This document shows, in pieces, positions 34,069-43,186 of a stretch of 64,000 nucleotides of DNA (positions are counted from its first letter, which is position 1; each line of letters starts with the position of its first letter). Position numbers and translations under genes: made by a program. This stretch comes from Paenibacillus cellulosilyticus. GTDB lineage: Bacteria > Bacillota > Bacilli > Paenibacillales > Paenibacillaceae. The DNA is taken from positions 186,001-250,000 of the forward strand of contig NZ_QGTQ01000005.1 in the NCBI RefSeq assembly GCF_003182255.1, read 5' to 3'. Below the pieces are notes generated by a model. That model worked only from the letters and a program-made list of their open reading frames with translations. It ran no database searches and was not told the DNA's origin.

Positions 34069-34950
34069 CTATTCCTTATCGCCGTGACGAATGAACAGCC
34101 ATACGCCGAACAGAATGAGCATACCGGCCCCGAGCTGGTAGATCGTAAGTGCTTCACCGAGCAGCATCCATGCAAGCACGGAAGCGATAACCGGCTCGCC
34201 AAGCACGGACATCGAGACAGCGGCCGTGTTCATAAATTTCAGCAGCCAATTGAACAGGTAATGCCCGAACAACGTCGGCACAATGGCGAGCAGCAGGAAC
34301 ACGCCCCACTCCTTCGCTTCGTATCCGAAGAACGGAATGCCTCGCACGAGGTTGTACACGGCGAGCGAAGTCGCAGCCAGCGCGAATACGGAGAAGTTGT
34401 AGACGAAGGCGCTCATGTCCTTACGAAGATGCTTGCCGAGCATCATGTGAATGGCGACAGCAAGCGCTCCAAGCATCGATAGCAGGTCCCCAACAAGCGC
34501 GTCACCCGACAAGGCGAAATCGCCAGATCCGATAATGATGGAACCAACCATCGCAATGCCGATACCGATCAGCATCATCCGATTCACTCGAGTACGGAAC
34601 AGCACATAAGAAGCAAGCATGACAAAAACGGGCTCCAGCGTTAGAATGACGGTAGAGCTGGCGACGGTCGTTAACCGAAGCGAAGCCATCCATAACAGAA
34701 AATGCAACGCAAGCATGACGCCCGAGGCAATTAGCAGTCCCCACTGCCGGAGCTGAAGTCGCATCCATTCATGGCGATAGCGCCATACGAGCGGCAGCAT
34801 CAGCAGGTTAGTCAGATAGAGCCGATACATCGCGATGACGGCAACGTCAGCGCTGGACCAGCGAACGAAGATCGATGAGAACGAGATTGCGATAATGCCG
34901 ATGACGAACAACAGCTCGTACGTACCGGCGGACCTGCGGTCAGTAGGCAT
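34069..34950 (-). CDS. EamA/DMT superfamily transporter
   Basis: This 293-residue protein has ten hydrophobic segments in two EamA repeats. The first repeat shows SFSSIFVRWSSADVAVIAMYRL and the second shows TTVASSTVILTLEPVFVMLASYVLF at its centre (quoted in parts) and LGEPVIASVLAWMLLGEALT near the end. DMT carriers export amino acids or other metabolites. The start at 34950 (MPTDRR) is chosen because GGGAG lies upstream, though at a long distance (13 nt); longer starts have none. Confidence 0.85.
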   Translation of the reverse strand: MPTDRRSAGTYELLFVIGIIAISFSSIFVRWSSADVAVIAMYRLYLTNLLMLPLVWRYRHEWMRLQLRQWGLLIASGVMLALHFLLWMASLRLTTVASSTVILTLEPVFVMLASYVLFRTRVNRMMLIGIGIAMVGSIIIGSGDFALSGDALVGDLLSMLGALAVAIHMMLGKHLRKDMSAFVYNFSVFALAATSLAVYNLVRGIPFFGYEAKEWGVFLLLAIVPTLFGHYLFNWLLKFMNTAAVSMSVLGEPVIASVLAWMLLGEALTIYQLGAGMLILFGVWLFIRHGDKE

Positions 34951-35176
34951 AATAGATGAAAGTCTCCCTGCGGTGTAAATAGAGTCACGCTCCTCAAAAT
35001 CCAAGGACGAATAAAGCACCATTATTCTTAGACTTGGATTTTTCCGGAATGAAACGCACTGCCCCACTCAAGGACGGCGTCAGCCGTTTCACCTCATCGT
35101 ACTATATTTGCCCGACGGGTGGAAATGCAGACATTCATGTAATCGTTGGAAAGACATAAGGAGGCGCGTAAGACGG

Positions 35177-36034
35177 ATGAAAGCGAACGAGCAGTCATTC
35201 TGGCAAACCTATCTGTCCGGTATGAAGCTGCATGTGGCGATTGCGCATTATACGAAGGTGCCGCCCTCGTGGAACGAGGATGACTATGTGCCGGACGTGA
35301 ACAAGCTGTATTGGATCGAGGAAGGCGAAGGGTACTTGAAGGTGGGCGACCATAAGGTGCTGCCGAAGCCTGGTGAGCTGTGTCTGCTGCCGGCGGATGT
35401 GCGCCAGTCGTATGGGACGACCTCGGACAATACGTTCGGCAAGTATTGGTGCCATTTTACGGCGAAGGTCGGTTCGTTCAATCTGTTCGAGCTGCTGAAG
35501 ACGCCGATTACGGTGCGAATCCAAGACAGCGAGCGCGTGCGTGAATCGTTCAAGCGGCTTGTGCACTACCATAACAGCACGGAGTGGACCGCGGCGATCC
35601 ACGTACAGTCCGCGATGCTGGATCTCATTGCAGCGTTCGTCGAGCATGCGGACCCGATTACCGTCCAAGCCCCGGCGTCAGGCACGATGGACAAAATGAA
35701 CGTCGTACTCGCCTACATCGACGAGCACCTATCCGAGAGCCTAACCGTTGATCAGCTGGCGCAGCTCGTCCATTTTCACCCGAATTATTTCATTCGTTTA
35801 TTCAAAAATACAACCGGCTTATCGCCCATCCAATACGTCAACCACAAACGAATGGACAAGGCGAAGCAGTTGCTCGCCTTTACGAATAAAAGCGTCTCGG
35901 CCATTGCCGAGACGCTCACGATGGATGCTCCGTATTTCAGTCGCTTATTCAAGGAATATACGGCGCTGTCGCCAACCGACTTCCGAGAGCTGGCGCTCGC
36001 CGGATCGGAAGCGACTGTGCCGAATCCGAGCTGA
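35177..36034 (+). CDS. AraC family transcriptional regulator
   Basis: This 285-residue protein has a cupin-like N-terminal sensing domain (YWIEEGEGYLKVGDHKVLPKPGELCLLPADV, in parts) and two C-terminal helix-turn-helix motifs (LTVDQLAQLVHFHPNYFIRLFK and SVSAIAETLTMDAPYFSRLFKEYTALSPTDFRE, in parts). It is a likely regulator of carbohydrate genes. The start ATG follows AAGGAGG at 12 nt. Its stop directly abuts the stop of the convergent PhyH-HEAT gene, so neither gene has an intervening terminator. Confidence 0.88.
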   Translation: MKANEQSFWQTYLSGMKLHVAIAHYTKVPPSWNEDDYVPDVNKLYWIEEGEGYLKVGDHKVLPKPGELCLLPADVRQSYGTTSDNTFGKYWCHFTAKVGSFNLFELLKTPITVRIQDSERVRESFKRLVHYHNSTEWTAAIHVQSAMLDLIAAFVEHADPITVQAPASGTMDKMNVVLAYIDEHLSESLTVDQLAQLVHFHPNYFIRLFKNTTGLSPIQYVNHKRMDKAKQLLAFTNKSVSAIAETLTMDAPYFSRLFKEYTALSPTDFRELALAGSEATVPNPS

Positions 36035-37468
36035 TCAAGGATAGAACGTATTCGCAGGTGTGGTCGTTGTGCACCAACGTGCTTGGAATAAGGAATGAAT
36101 AAGGACGTCCTTCGCCTCTTCCGTGCCGATATAGCGCAGCGCCTCCAGCGCATGTGCGCGTACATAGCGGTTTTCGTCATCCAGCGTTGCGGCGAGTGCT
36201 GGAACAGCAGCGGCTGCATCGCGGCCGATTCGGCTCAGAGCGAGCCCGGCCATGAAGCGCGTCTGCACATCGGCGTCCTGCAGCGCTCGGATGAGGGCGC
36301 TCACCGCCAGATCAACTTGCGGCTTCGCTAGTGCAGACGCTCCGCCAATCATGCCGAGCGACTCTACAACGGCGCTTCGTACAGCGGGCGAGCGGTGCGA
36401 CAATAGCGAGGACAGCTTATCCGCCGCTTGTCCCGCTAGACCGCCGAGCTCTCCAAGCGCGAATGCAGCATGCTGCACCGTCTCGTCACGCTCATCATCG
36501 AGTGCGGCGGACAGCCAGCTGACGGCGTCTGCGCCTGCCGCAGCCAGACCATACGCGGACACGCGCGAGACGGCAGTGGACGCATCGTGCAGTCCGTTCA
36601 GTAGTGCCGCAATTCCTTCAACGCCATAACGTGCGAGCTCATAAGTCGCATTGAGCGCGGCCGGCTCGTTGGCATCTCGCAGCTCAGCCGATAGCTGAGT
36701 AATCCGTTCTTCATTCGCCACAGCAGTACCGGCAAGACTGCCAACCCGGCCAGTCAGCCAATTCCACGTATCCTCCCACATCGCTTCATGCCGAGCGATC
36801 GGCAGCGTTGCCTTCGCAGGCTCCCTCCACTGCAGCTCCGAACAATTCCAAGATGGCTCCGTTGGAGCAGCTGTCCGCATGAATTCGAACTTGAGCATAT
36901 AGCGCGGCTTGCCAAGCATGTTCGCCGTTGCGCGATGCCAGATATCATAATGGATCAGGGCGAACGTACCGGCTTGACCGCTTGCATATCCTTCGCCTTC
37001 GATCTCGTCTGCTTCGAAGGTGCGTGTTTCATAGTTTTGCGTACCGGGCAGGATGCCGGTTGGTCCGAGCTCGATTGGCGTATCCTGCGGGAAGTACATG
37101 ATCATCGCCCACCATGGGTGATGGTGGCGCATTTTGTTATAACCCCAATAGCTGTCCTTATGCCATCCGCCGGCAGTCGGCTGTGCGTTGTAGTGACCAT
37201 GGCGGTGCGCATGAAGCATGTAATTCGGTCCGAGCACGCTCGTTAATGCGCCCGTAATGATCGGATGGTCGAACACCTGCTGAATTTCACGAATGCGCGG
37301 CAGCAGGTTGTTGCCGGGGTTTCCTTCCTCCGTATAAACCCGATGCAGCTCTTGGGTCATCGCCTCGTGGAAGGAAACGGGGAAGTCCGTTTGGAGAATC
37401 AGGAAGCCTTCTGTCACGAATGTTCTCATCTGCTCGTCGGTCAGCCGAATGGGCTCGTGGTTCGTCAT
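36035..37468 (-). CDS. Phytanoyl-CoA dioxygenase-like protein fused to HEAT repeats
   Basis: This is a 477-residue fusion. Residues ~10-220 form a PhyH-type Fe(II)/2-oxoglutarate oxygenase with the metal ligands His103 and Asp105 in WHKDSYWG, distal His178 in YDIWHRA, and an Arg (KPRY, 189) placed for 2-oxoglutarate. Residues ~255-455 are HEAT/PBS-type repeats (for example VQHAAFALGELGGLAGQAADKL and RFMAGLALSRIGRDAAAAVPALAATL, in parts) for protein or ligand contact. The ATG has AGGAGGT 7 nt upstream. It is divergent from the Lpl-type sugar ABC operon, which suggests a role in glycan or carbohydrate metabolism. The substrate is unknown. Confidence 0.85.
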   Translation of the reverse strand: MTNHEPIRLTDEQMRTFVTEGFLILQTDFPVSFHEAMTQELHRVYTEEGNPGNNLLPRIREIQQVFDHPIITGALTSVLGPNYMLHAHRHGHYNAQPTAGGWHKDSYWGYNKMRHHHPWWAMIMYFPQDTPIELGPTGILPGTQNYETRTFEADEIEGEGYASGQAGTFALIHYDIWHRATANMLGKPRYMLKFEFMRTAAPTEPSWNCSELQWREPAKATLPIARHEAMWEDTWNWLTGRVGSLAGTAVANEERITQLSAELRDANEPAALNATYELARYGVEGIAALLNGLHDASTAVSRVSAYGLAAAGADAVSWLSAALDDERDETVQHAAFALGELGGLAGQAADKLSSLLSHRSPAVRSAVVESLGMIGGASALAKPQVDLAVSALIRALQDADVQTRFMAGLALSRIGRDAAAAVPALAATLDDENRYVRAHALEALRYIGTEEAKDVLIHSLFQARWCTTTTPANTFYP

Positions 37469-37742
37469 ATGCTGTACCTCCTACATGGGAATGTCGCCTT
37501 TCTTGATTTGATTATAGGAGCGAGCGAGCCAGAGCTACATACACGAAACTAAGTGATGCTTGCACAATATTAACGTGGTAGCTTACCGCTGAACGAGCCG
37601 ACCAATTCGAGTTCCGTTGCTCTGTCTGCTGCTGGTCCAGTGACGGGTTTTTCTTGTTGACTTTCCAACTTCTATGTGCAAATATAATACCTAGTAAACT
37701 TATAGGAAATAAATATTTCACAACCGACCAGTACACTGGAGG

Positions 37743-37786
37743 CACTTTATAACAGCGGGAATGCTGTTTTCATAAAGTGTCTTTTT
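37743..37786 (+). terminator. Leader terminator ahead of the Lpl-type ABC operon (possible attenuator)
   Basis: CACTTTAT/ATAAAGTG and the inner AACAGC/GCTGTT form a strong hairpin followed by T6, ending 43 bp before the first permease start. A TATAAT at 37683-37688 lies upstream; TTGACT (37657) is at a long 20-bp spacing. It therefore ends a short ~90-nt leader transcript, with operon expression depending on read-through or another promoter. Confidence 0.65.
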
Positions 37787-37829
37787 TGCGTTCCTAGAGG
37801 TCTTGTTGTCAAAGAAAGGATGAAGCGGA

Positions 37830-38801
37830 ATGTCTACACCGGAAAACAAGCTTGTGCTCTCGAAGGTCAGTCTGCCTGATAAGAAGGTGCTGAGGAAGCA
37901 TGCAGCTTTGCGGTATGTGTGGAAGCACCGGTACATGTATCTGATGCTCGTTCCGGCGGTGATCTACTATATCATCTACCACTATGTTCCGATGTATGGC
38001 GCGGTGATTGCATTCAAGGATTTCAGTATTACCAAAGGGATCATGGGCAGCCCGTGGGCGGGCTTCGAGCATTTTCAATACTTGTTCGGCCTCGACAAGT
38101 TCTGGCGTGTGTTCTGGAACACGGTGCAGATCAGCCTGCTGCGCTTGGTGTTCGGATTCCCGCTGCCGCTCATCGTTGCCCTGCTGCTCAATGAAGTACG
38201 GAGGCAGCTGTTCAAGCGAAGCATTCAGACGATTATTTATTTGCCGCACTTTATTTCGTGGGTCATTCTAGGCGGTCTGATGGTGAACCTGCTGGCACTC
38301 GACTCTGGTGCGGTGAACAGTATGCTGCACGGCATTGGTATCGGACCCATTGGATTCATGAGCGACCCGACCTATTTCCGGGGCACGTTGATCGGCTCGA
38401 TGATTTGGAAGGAATTCGGCTGGGGCACGGTCATCTACATGGCGGCATTAGCGGCGGTGAATCCGCAGCTGTACGAAGCGGCGATGATGGATGGAGCGAA
38501 TCGGTGGCAGCGGATGCTGCACATTACACTGCCCGGAATTAAGAGTACGATAATTATTTTGCTCATTCTGCGGCTTGGCTCGATGATGGAGGCCGGCTTT
38601 GAACAGATATTGATCCTATACAATCCAGCGGTTTATTCGGTGTCTGACATTATCGATACATACGTTTACCGAATCGGGGTTACAGAAGGCCAGTTCAGCA
38701 TAGCGGCGGCGGTCGGGCTGTTCAAGTCCGTCATTAACTTCACGCTGCTCATTATTGCGAATCGGCTAGCCAGAATGACGGGCGAGCAGGGCATTTACTA
38801 A
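37830..38801 (+). CDS. Sugar ABC transporter permease (LplB family)
   Basis: This 323-residue permease has the LplB hallmark start (RYMYLMLVPAVIYYIIYHYVPMYG, in parts; GAVIAFKDF) and the EAA loop YEAAMMDGANRWQRMLHITLPGI. It has six membrane segments. LplB-type systems import complex glycan oligosaccharides in Paenibacillus and relatives, with a shared ATPase. The ATG at 37830 follows AAAGGA. The next gene follows after 14 bp. Confidence 0.92.
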   Translation: MSTPENKLVLSKVSLPDKKVLRKHAALRYVWKHRYMYLMLVPAVIYYIIYHYVPMYGAVIAFKDFSITKGIMGSPWAGFEHFQYLFGLDKFWRVFWNTVQISLLRLVFGFPLPLIVALLLNEVRRQLFKRSIQTIIYLPHFISWVILGGLMVNLLALDSGAVNSMLHGIGIGPIGFMSDPTYFRGTLIGSMIWKEFGWGTVIYMAALAAVNPQLYEAAMMDGANRWQRMLHITLPGIKSTIIILLILRLGSMMEAGFEQILILYNPAVYSVSDIIDTYVYRIGVTEGQFSIAAAVGLFKSVINFTLLIIANRLARMTGEQGIY

Positions 38802-38815
38802 GGGGGAGGGAGACT

Positions 38816-39682
38816 ATGCATAGCAGATTTTACGGCAGCAGATTATTCGATGGCTTTAATGTGATCATCCTTACCTTGCTTGGTGTGATTACGCTCTACC
38901 CGTTCTGGGATACGCTCGTCGTTTCGCTCAGCCCGCTCGATGACAACCTAAGCTCGGCGGTTCACCTGTTTCCGCGGCATTTCACGCTGGCTGCTTATGA
39001 TTATATCTTCGGGATGAAGGAGCTGTGGACATCCTACGGCGTGACGATCTTCGTTACGGTTGTCGGTACGCTGATAAGCATGCTGTTCACCGTACTTGCC
39101 GCTTATCCGTTGTCCAAGAGCAGTCTGAAGGGAACGCGGGTCATCATGTTTCTGTTTGTCTTCACGATGATGTTCAGCGGGGGCATCATCCCGACCTATC
39201 TCGTGGTCAAAAATACCGGACTCATGAACAGCGTCTGGGCGCTCATCATTCCGACGGTGATCTTCACCTACAACCTCATTCTGATGCGAACATTCTTCCA
39301 GACGATTCCCGAGAGTCTCGAGGATTCTGCAAAGATCGATGGCTGCAGCGATGTAGGGGTGCTGTTCCGAATCGTGCTGCCGCTGTCGCTGCCATCACTT
39401 GCAACGATTACGCTGTTCTATGCGGTAGCCCGCTGGAACGAATATTTCAACGCAATCTTCTACATCACAGATCATGATCTGTGGCCGCTGCAGCTGTTCT
39501 TGCGGGGCATGCTGTTCCAGAATGAGGCGGCTTATATGAGCGGCGGAGAGAGCACGTTTCTGCTCGGCCCTTCCGTGAAGATGGCTTCAGTTATGGCGGC
39601 TGCGCTTCCGATTCTGCTGCTGTATCCGTTCTTCCAGAAATATTTTGTCAAGGGCGCTATGCTTGGCGCTGTTAAGGAGTAA
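38816..39682 (+). CDS. Sugar ABC transporter permease (LplC/YtcP family)
   Basis: This 288-residue partner permease has the family start FDGFNVIILTLLGVITLYPFWDTLVVSLS (in parts), a characteristic NLSSAVHLFPRHFTLAAYDYIF region and the EAA loop ESLEDSAKIDGCSDVGVLFRIVLP. It pairs with the LplB-type subunit. A GGGGGAGGGAG site precedes the ATG at 38816. No ATPase is encoded in the operon. Confidence 0.92.
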   Translation: MHSRFYGSRLFDGFNVIILTLLGVITLYPFWDTLVVSLSPLDDNLSSAVHLFPRHFTLAAYDYIFGMKELWTSYGVTIFVTVVGTLISMLFTVLAAYPLSKSSLKGTRVIMFLFVFTMMFSGGIIPTYLVVKNTGLMNSVWALIIPTVIFTYNLILMRTFFQTIPESLEDSAKIDGCSDVGVLFRIVLPLSLPSLATITLFYAVARWNEYFNAIFYITDHDLWPLQLFLRGMLFQNEAAYMSGGESTFLLGPSVKMASVMAAALPILLLYPFFQKYFVKGAMLGAVKE

Positions 39683-39740
39683 GACGAGAGAGTAGACAGA
39701 GGTTAGACTATGAATCGCACTAATTGGGGGTTATTGAACG

Positions 39741-41300
39741 ATGAAGACGTGGAAGAGATTGTTGACGACAGCCATTATGGTCACATTGATTATGTCCTTG
39801 CTTGCGGCATGCGGCAAATCGGATTCGAAATCGACGGAGGCGGCTTCTGCTTCCGGTGAAGGTGCCGCAGCATCGGATGAGGCAGTAGAACTGACGTATC
39901 TGACGACGGGTGACTTGGTCGCTGCGCCGCTCGCGAAGGATGACCGCATCATTGCGGAAATCAACAAACGGCTCGGCATTAAGCTGAACCTGAAAATCGT
40001 GCCTTACGGCGCGAACGACCAAGTCATCGCGGCATTCGCTTCCGGCGATTATCCGGATGTTGTAACGACGAGCTACCCGACGCAGGCCGTTTCCCAATGG
40101 ATTAACGAAGGCATTCTTGTGCCGATCAATGATTATTTGGACGAAATGCCGACCGTGAAGCAGAAGCTGGAGAACGGTTTGCAATGGACGGCGATCGATG
40201 GCAAATACTATGGTTACCTCTATCAGGTCGGTGGCGAACACTCGAACTATACGATCACATACCGTCAGGATTGGCTCGATAAGCTGAATCTCCAGCTGCC
40301 GACGACGCTTGATGACCTATATAACGTACTGAAGGCATTCGCAACGCAGGACCCTGATGGCAATGGCAAGGCAGATACGTACGGGTTAACGACGACAAAG
40401 CCTGGTGCAGGCAGCCGTATTAGTACGTTCGACTTTGCGTTCTATGCTTACGGCCTTCCTTATGCGGATTATGAGCTCGACGACCAGGGCAATGTCATTC
40501 CGCGTTTCGAGCATCCGGCGTTCAAACAAGGCATCGAATATTTGCGCAAGCTCAATGAGGAGAAGCTGATCGATCCAGAGTTCCTCGTGAATGATAACGG
40601 CGGCAAGGAGCAGAAGTTCTACCAGCAGAAAGCCGGTGCGATGGACGATGCCCTGTTCCGCAACGTCAGCCGTATTGAGGGCAGTCTGCAGGCGGTTAAC
40701 CCGAATGGCGTTATCGGCTGGACCGCTCCTCCTGTCGGCCCAGAAGGCAAAGGCGGCATGTGGACGGTTCCGAAGGGCGGTCTGTTGACCGGTATTACGA
40801 AGGAAGCGAAGAACAAAGAGAAAGCTGCGAAGTTCATCGAATTCCTGCTGTCGCCGGAAGGCCGCGACCTGCTGCAGAATGGTATCGAAGGCATCCACTA
40901 CACGAAGGACGGCGACAAAATCACTTACAATGAAGAAGAGCGCGCCAAGGACGGTTTTGCGAAAAACGGCTGGTCGCATCCGCTCGCATGGGGCAATGTG
41001 ATCTATCCGCTGGATGCAAGCTACCTGCCGCAGACGGAGCCGAACCGCGACCGCGCGATTCAATCGGTCGAGATCTCATCCAAGACGCAAATCCCGAACC
41101 TTGTGCCAACAATTGGCCCAGTTGAACTGAAGAACAGTGCAATCGTGAACGAGATCTACAACCAGTACTTCCTTGATATAATCAATGGGAAGATCGATAT
41201 CGATACGGGAATCGCCGAGCTCAGCAAGAAGTGGCGTCAGCAGGGCGGCGATGAGATCCTGAAGGAAATCACGGATGAATACAATAAGCTGAAGAAGTAA
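39741..41300 (+). CDS. Sugar ABC transporter substrate-binding lipoprotein (LipO/YtcQ family)
   Basis: This 519-residue lipoprotein has lipobox LLAAC with Cys24 and the large family 1 solute-binding fold used with LplB/LplC (long N-lobe, WINEGILVPINDYLDEMP, RQDWLDKLNLQLPTTLDDLYNVLKAF in parts). It ends with a lysine-rich tail. It captures an oligosaccharide on the cell surface. The operon ends with the hairpin at 41310-41333. No sensor kinase pair is adjacent, unlike many Lpl operons. Confidence 0.92.
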   Translation: MKTWKRLLTTAIMVTLIMSLLAACGKSDSKSTEAASASGEGAAASDEAVELTYLTTGDLVAAPLAKDDRIIAEINKRLGIKLNLKIVPYGANDQVIAAFASGDYPDVVTTSYPTQAVSQWINEGILVPINDYLDEMPTVKQKLENGLQWTAIDGKYYGYLYQVGGEHSNYTITYRQDWLDKLNLQLPTTLDDLYNVLKAFATQDPDGNGKADTYGLTTTKPGAGSRISTFDFAFYAYGLPYADYELDDQGNVIPRFEHPAFKQGIEYLRKLNEEKLIDPEFLVNDNGGKEQKFYQQKAGAMDDALFRNVSRIEGSLQAVNPNGVIGWTAPPVGPEGKGGMWTVPKGGLLTGITKEAKNKEKAAKFIEFLLSPEGRDLLQNGIEGIHYTKDGDKITYNEEERAKDGFAKNGWSHPLAWGNVIYPLDASYLPQTEPNRDRAIQSVEISSKTQIPNLVPTIGPVELKNSAIVNEIYNQYFLDIINGKIDIDTGIAELSKKWRQQGGDEILKEITDEYNKLKK

Positions 41301-41309
41301 AGTGAGATG

Positions 41310-41333
41310 CCCCGCCAACGGCCGTTGGCGGGG
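41310..41333. terminator. Terminator between convergent genes
   Basis: The perfect 11-bp stem CCCCGCCAACG/CGTTGGCGGGG closes the sugar ABC operon and the convergent exporter gene. Confidence 0.85.
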
Positions 41334-41340
41334 TTGTTCG

Positions 41341-43161
41341 TTATAGCGCTGCCGTATTCAGCTGCTCCGGCTCGTACCAGGATGCCTGCGAACGGAAAGA
41401 GCTCGCATATCGATCATTAAGCGCCATTAGCTGTTCATGGCTGCCGTCTTCTACTACATTGCCGTCGTGCAGCACTAGGATGCGATCGGCGTAACGTGCC
41501 CAGCCGAGTCGATGGGAGACGAAGACGGCCAGCTTGCCCGTGCTAAGCGCCTTGCACATGTTGTATAGTTCCAACTCACCGCTTGGATCGACCGCGGAGG
41601 TTGGTTCATCCAGTGCAATGACGCTGCTGCTTCGAAGCGCGGCCCGGCTGATCGCTAGTCGCTGCCATTGTCCGCCCGACAGCTCTCGGCCATCCGCCCA
41701 TACGTTCGTTAGTTTCTGATCTAGCCCATGACTGCCTTCGGCCAAGGAGTGAAGACCGCACAGTTGTAAGACGCGTTGAATCTCCCGATCGTCTGACGAG
41801 GCAGCCGCCGAGCTGGAACCCGCCGTGACGTACTCGCGCATCGTGAGCGGATAATGACCGCAATCTTGGAAGACGGCACTGAGCTGGGTGTACAGACTCT
41901 GCCGATTAAGGTGCCGAATGTCGTGTCCATTGATTAGAATACGTCCCTCCGTCGGCTCGAATAATCCGAGCATGAGCTTCACGAAGGTGGACTTGCCAGC
42001 TCCGTTGTCACCGACGAGAGCGACCGTTTGCCCAGCGCGTAGTGTCATATTCAGTCCACGCAGCACATCGGAATGTGCTCCTGGATAACGGAAACCGACG
42101 TTGTCGAACTGAATGGTATGAATGGCTTCGTTCCATGCAAGTTGCTGATGAGCATGCAAAGGGATGGACCCATTAACAAAATCGGCTAGGTCGGAGGCCT
42201 GCGCACCTTGAATGTAGAGCCGGCTTAATGACCACGACATCTGGAGCGGAACACCTTGCGCTTGAAGGATGGTCTGGAACACAATTGCTGCTGTACCGAC
42301 CGTAACGGTGCGTTGGTCAAGCTGTCCTATTATAATGGCGAGCGACGCGAACAGCAGAAGGAGGAAGGAAAGTCCGAACCATGCCGCCATGCGGCCTTCG
42401 CGTCTCCGATAGTTGTTGCGCGTTATTTCATAGGTTCGTACTCTACCGAACCATTGCTCGATCATATAGGAGAGAGCTTGGAACACTTTCAGTTCTTTGA
42501 GCACACTTGGCTCGGCCAACGACTGCTTCAAGTAATCGGCCATGCGCCCGTCCGTCGTGAGCGCTCTTGCTGCCTGTTTCACTGTAATTTCAAGTCGTAC
42601 GCGTTGAATGAGGACGATTGCACTGACGGTGAACAGCATGGCTGCAATGGCCCAATGTCCGGATGCTGCAACAACGATCATGCCAGCAAGTGCGCAGGTT
42701 AGCCGAATGGTCTCGGCGGTGCTGAACAGAATGCTAGTCAAAGCCTGCCCCGCCGCCGCTTGTGCGCGGCTCAAGCGATCGTAATAGTCGGGGCTTTCAA
42801 GCTGCTCTAGCGGTACATGAATCGCATGGCTCTGAATCTCCATCATCAACTGCCGAGATGCGCGATTCGCCATGTACGTATCGGTCAGCCTCTTCATCAT
42901 ACCGAGAAAGACAGCTCCGGCAGATGCCGCGGCAAGTGTTACGAGTGATGGCCATGCCGCTTGCAGGATACGTGCTCTGCCGCTGCCCGCGTAATTAATC
43001 GCGGTGTCGATCAGATGCCGTTCGGCTGCTGCCAATGGAACGATGACGAAGCCTGACAGCAGAGGGATGAGCATCCATAGGATTGTGAGTCGGGGGTTCT
43101 GTTTCACAATAAGCTTGAGCAGTCTTATAATGCTTGCAGCTCGTTGTATGTACATCGTCAA
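41341..43161 (-). CDS. ABC exporter half-transporter (membrane plus ATPase), subunit 2
   Basis: This 606-residue protein has an N-terminal six-helix exporter domain (~residues 1-310) and an ATPase with Walker A VGDNGAGKS, Q-loop FQDCGHYP, signature ELSGGQWQR and Walker B SVIALDEPTSAVDP, followed by the H-loop FVSHRLG. It follows its partner by 25 bp; the two probably form a heterodimer exporting a drug, lipid or peptide. The start is TTG 43161, 7 nt from GGAGG; the ATG at 43155 is 13 nt away. No peptidase domain or precursor peptide gene is seen, so the cargo is unknown. Confidence 0.88.
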   Translation of the reverse strand: MTMYIQRAASIIRLLKLIVKQNPRLTILWMLIPLLSGFVIVPLAAAERHLIDTAINYAGSGRARILQAAWPSLVTLAAASAGAVFLGMMKRLTDTYMANRASRQLMMEIQSHAIHVPLEQLESPDYYDRLSRAQAAAGQALTSILFSTAETIRLTCALAGMIVVAASGHWAIAAMLFTVSAIVLIQRVRLEITVKQAARALTTDGRMADYLKQSLAEPSVLKELKVFQALSYMIEQWFGRVRTYEITRNNYRRREGRMAAWFGLSFLLLLFASLAIIIGQLDQRTVTVGTAAIVFQTILQAQGVPLQMSWSLSRLYIQGAQASDLADFVNGSIPLHAHQQLAWNEAIHTIQFDNVGFRYPGAHSDVLRGLNMTLRAGQTVALVGDNGAGKSTFVKLMLGLFEPTEGRILINGHDIRHLNRQSLYTQLSAVFQDCGHYPLTMREYVTAGSSSAAASSDDREIQRVLQLCGLHSLAEGSHGLDQKLTNVWADGRELSGGQWQRLAISRAALRSSSVIALDEPTSAVDPSGELELYNMCKALSTGKLAVFVSHRLGWARYADRILVLHDGNVVEDGSHEQLMALNDRYASSFRSQASWYEPEQLNTAAL

Positions 43162-43186
43162 GATAAGACCTCCGTTTGCTTAAAGA

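Noticed and set aside
37512-37745. 77-residue minus-strand frame upstream of the PhyH-HEAT gene
   Set aside because: It overlaps the promoter and leader region, has no ribosome site and no recognisable features.
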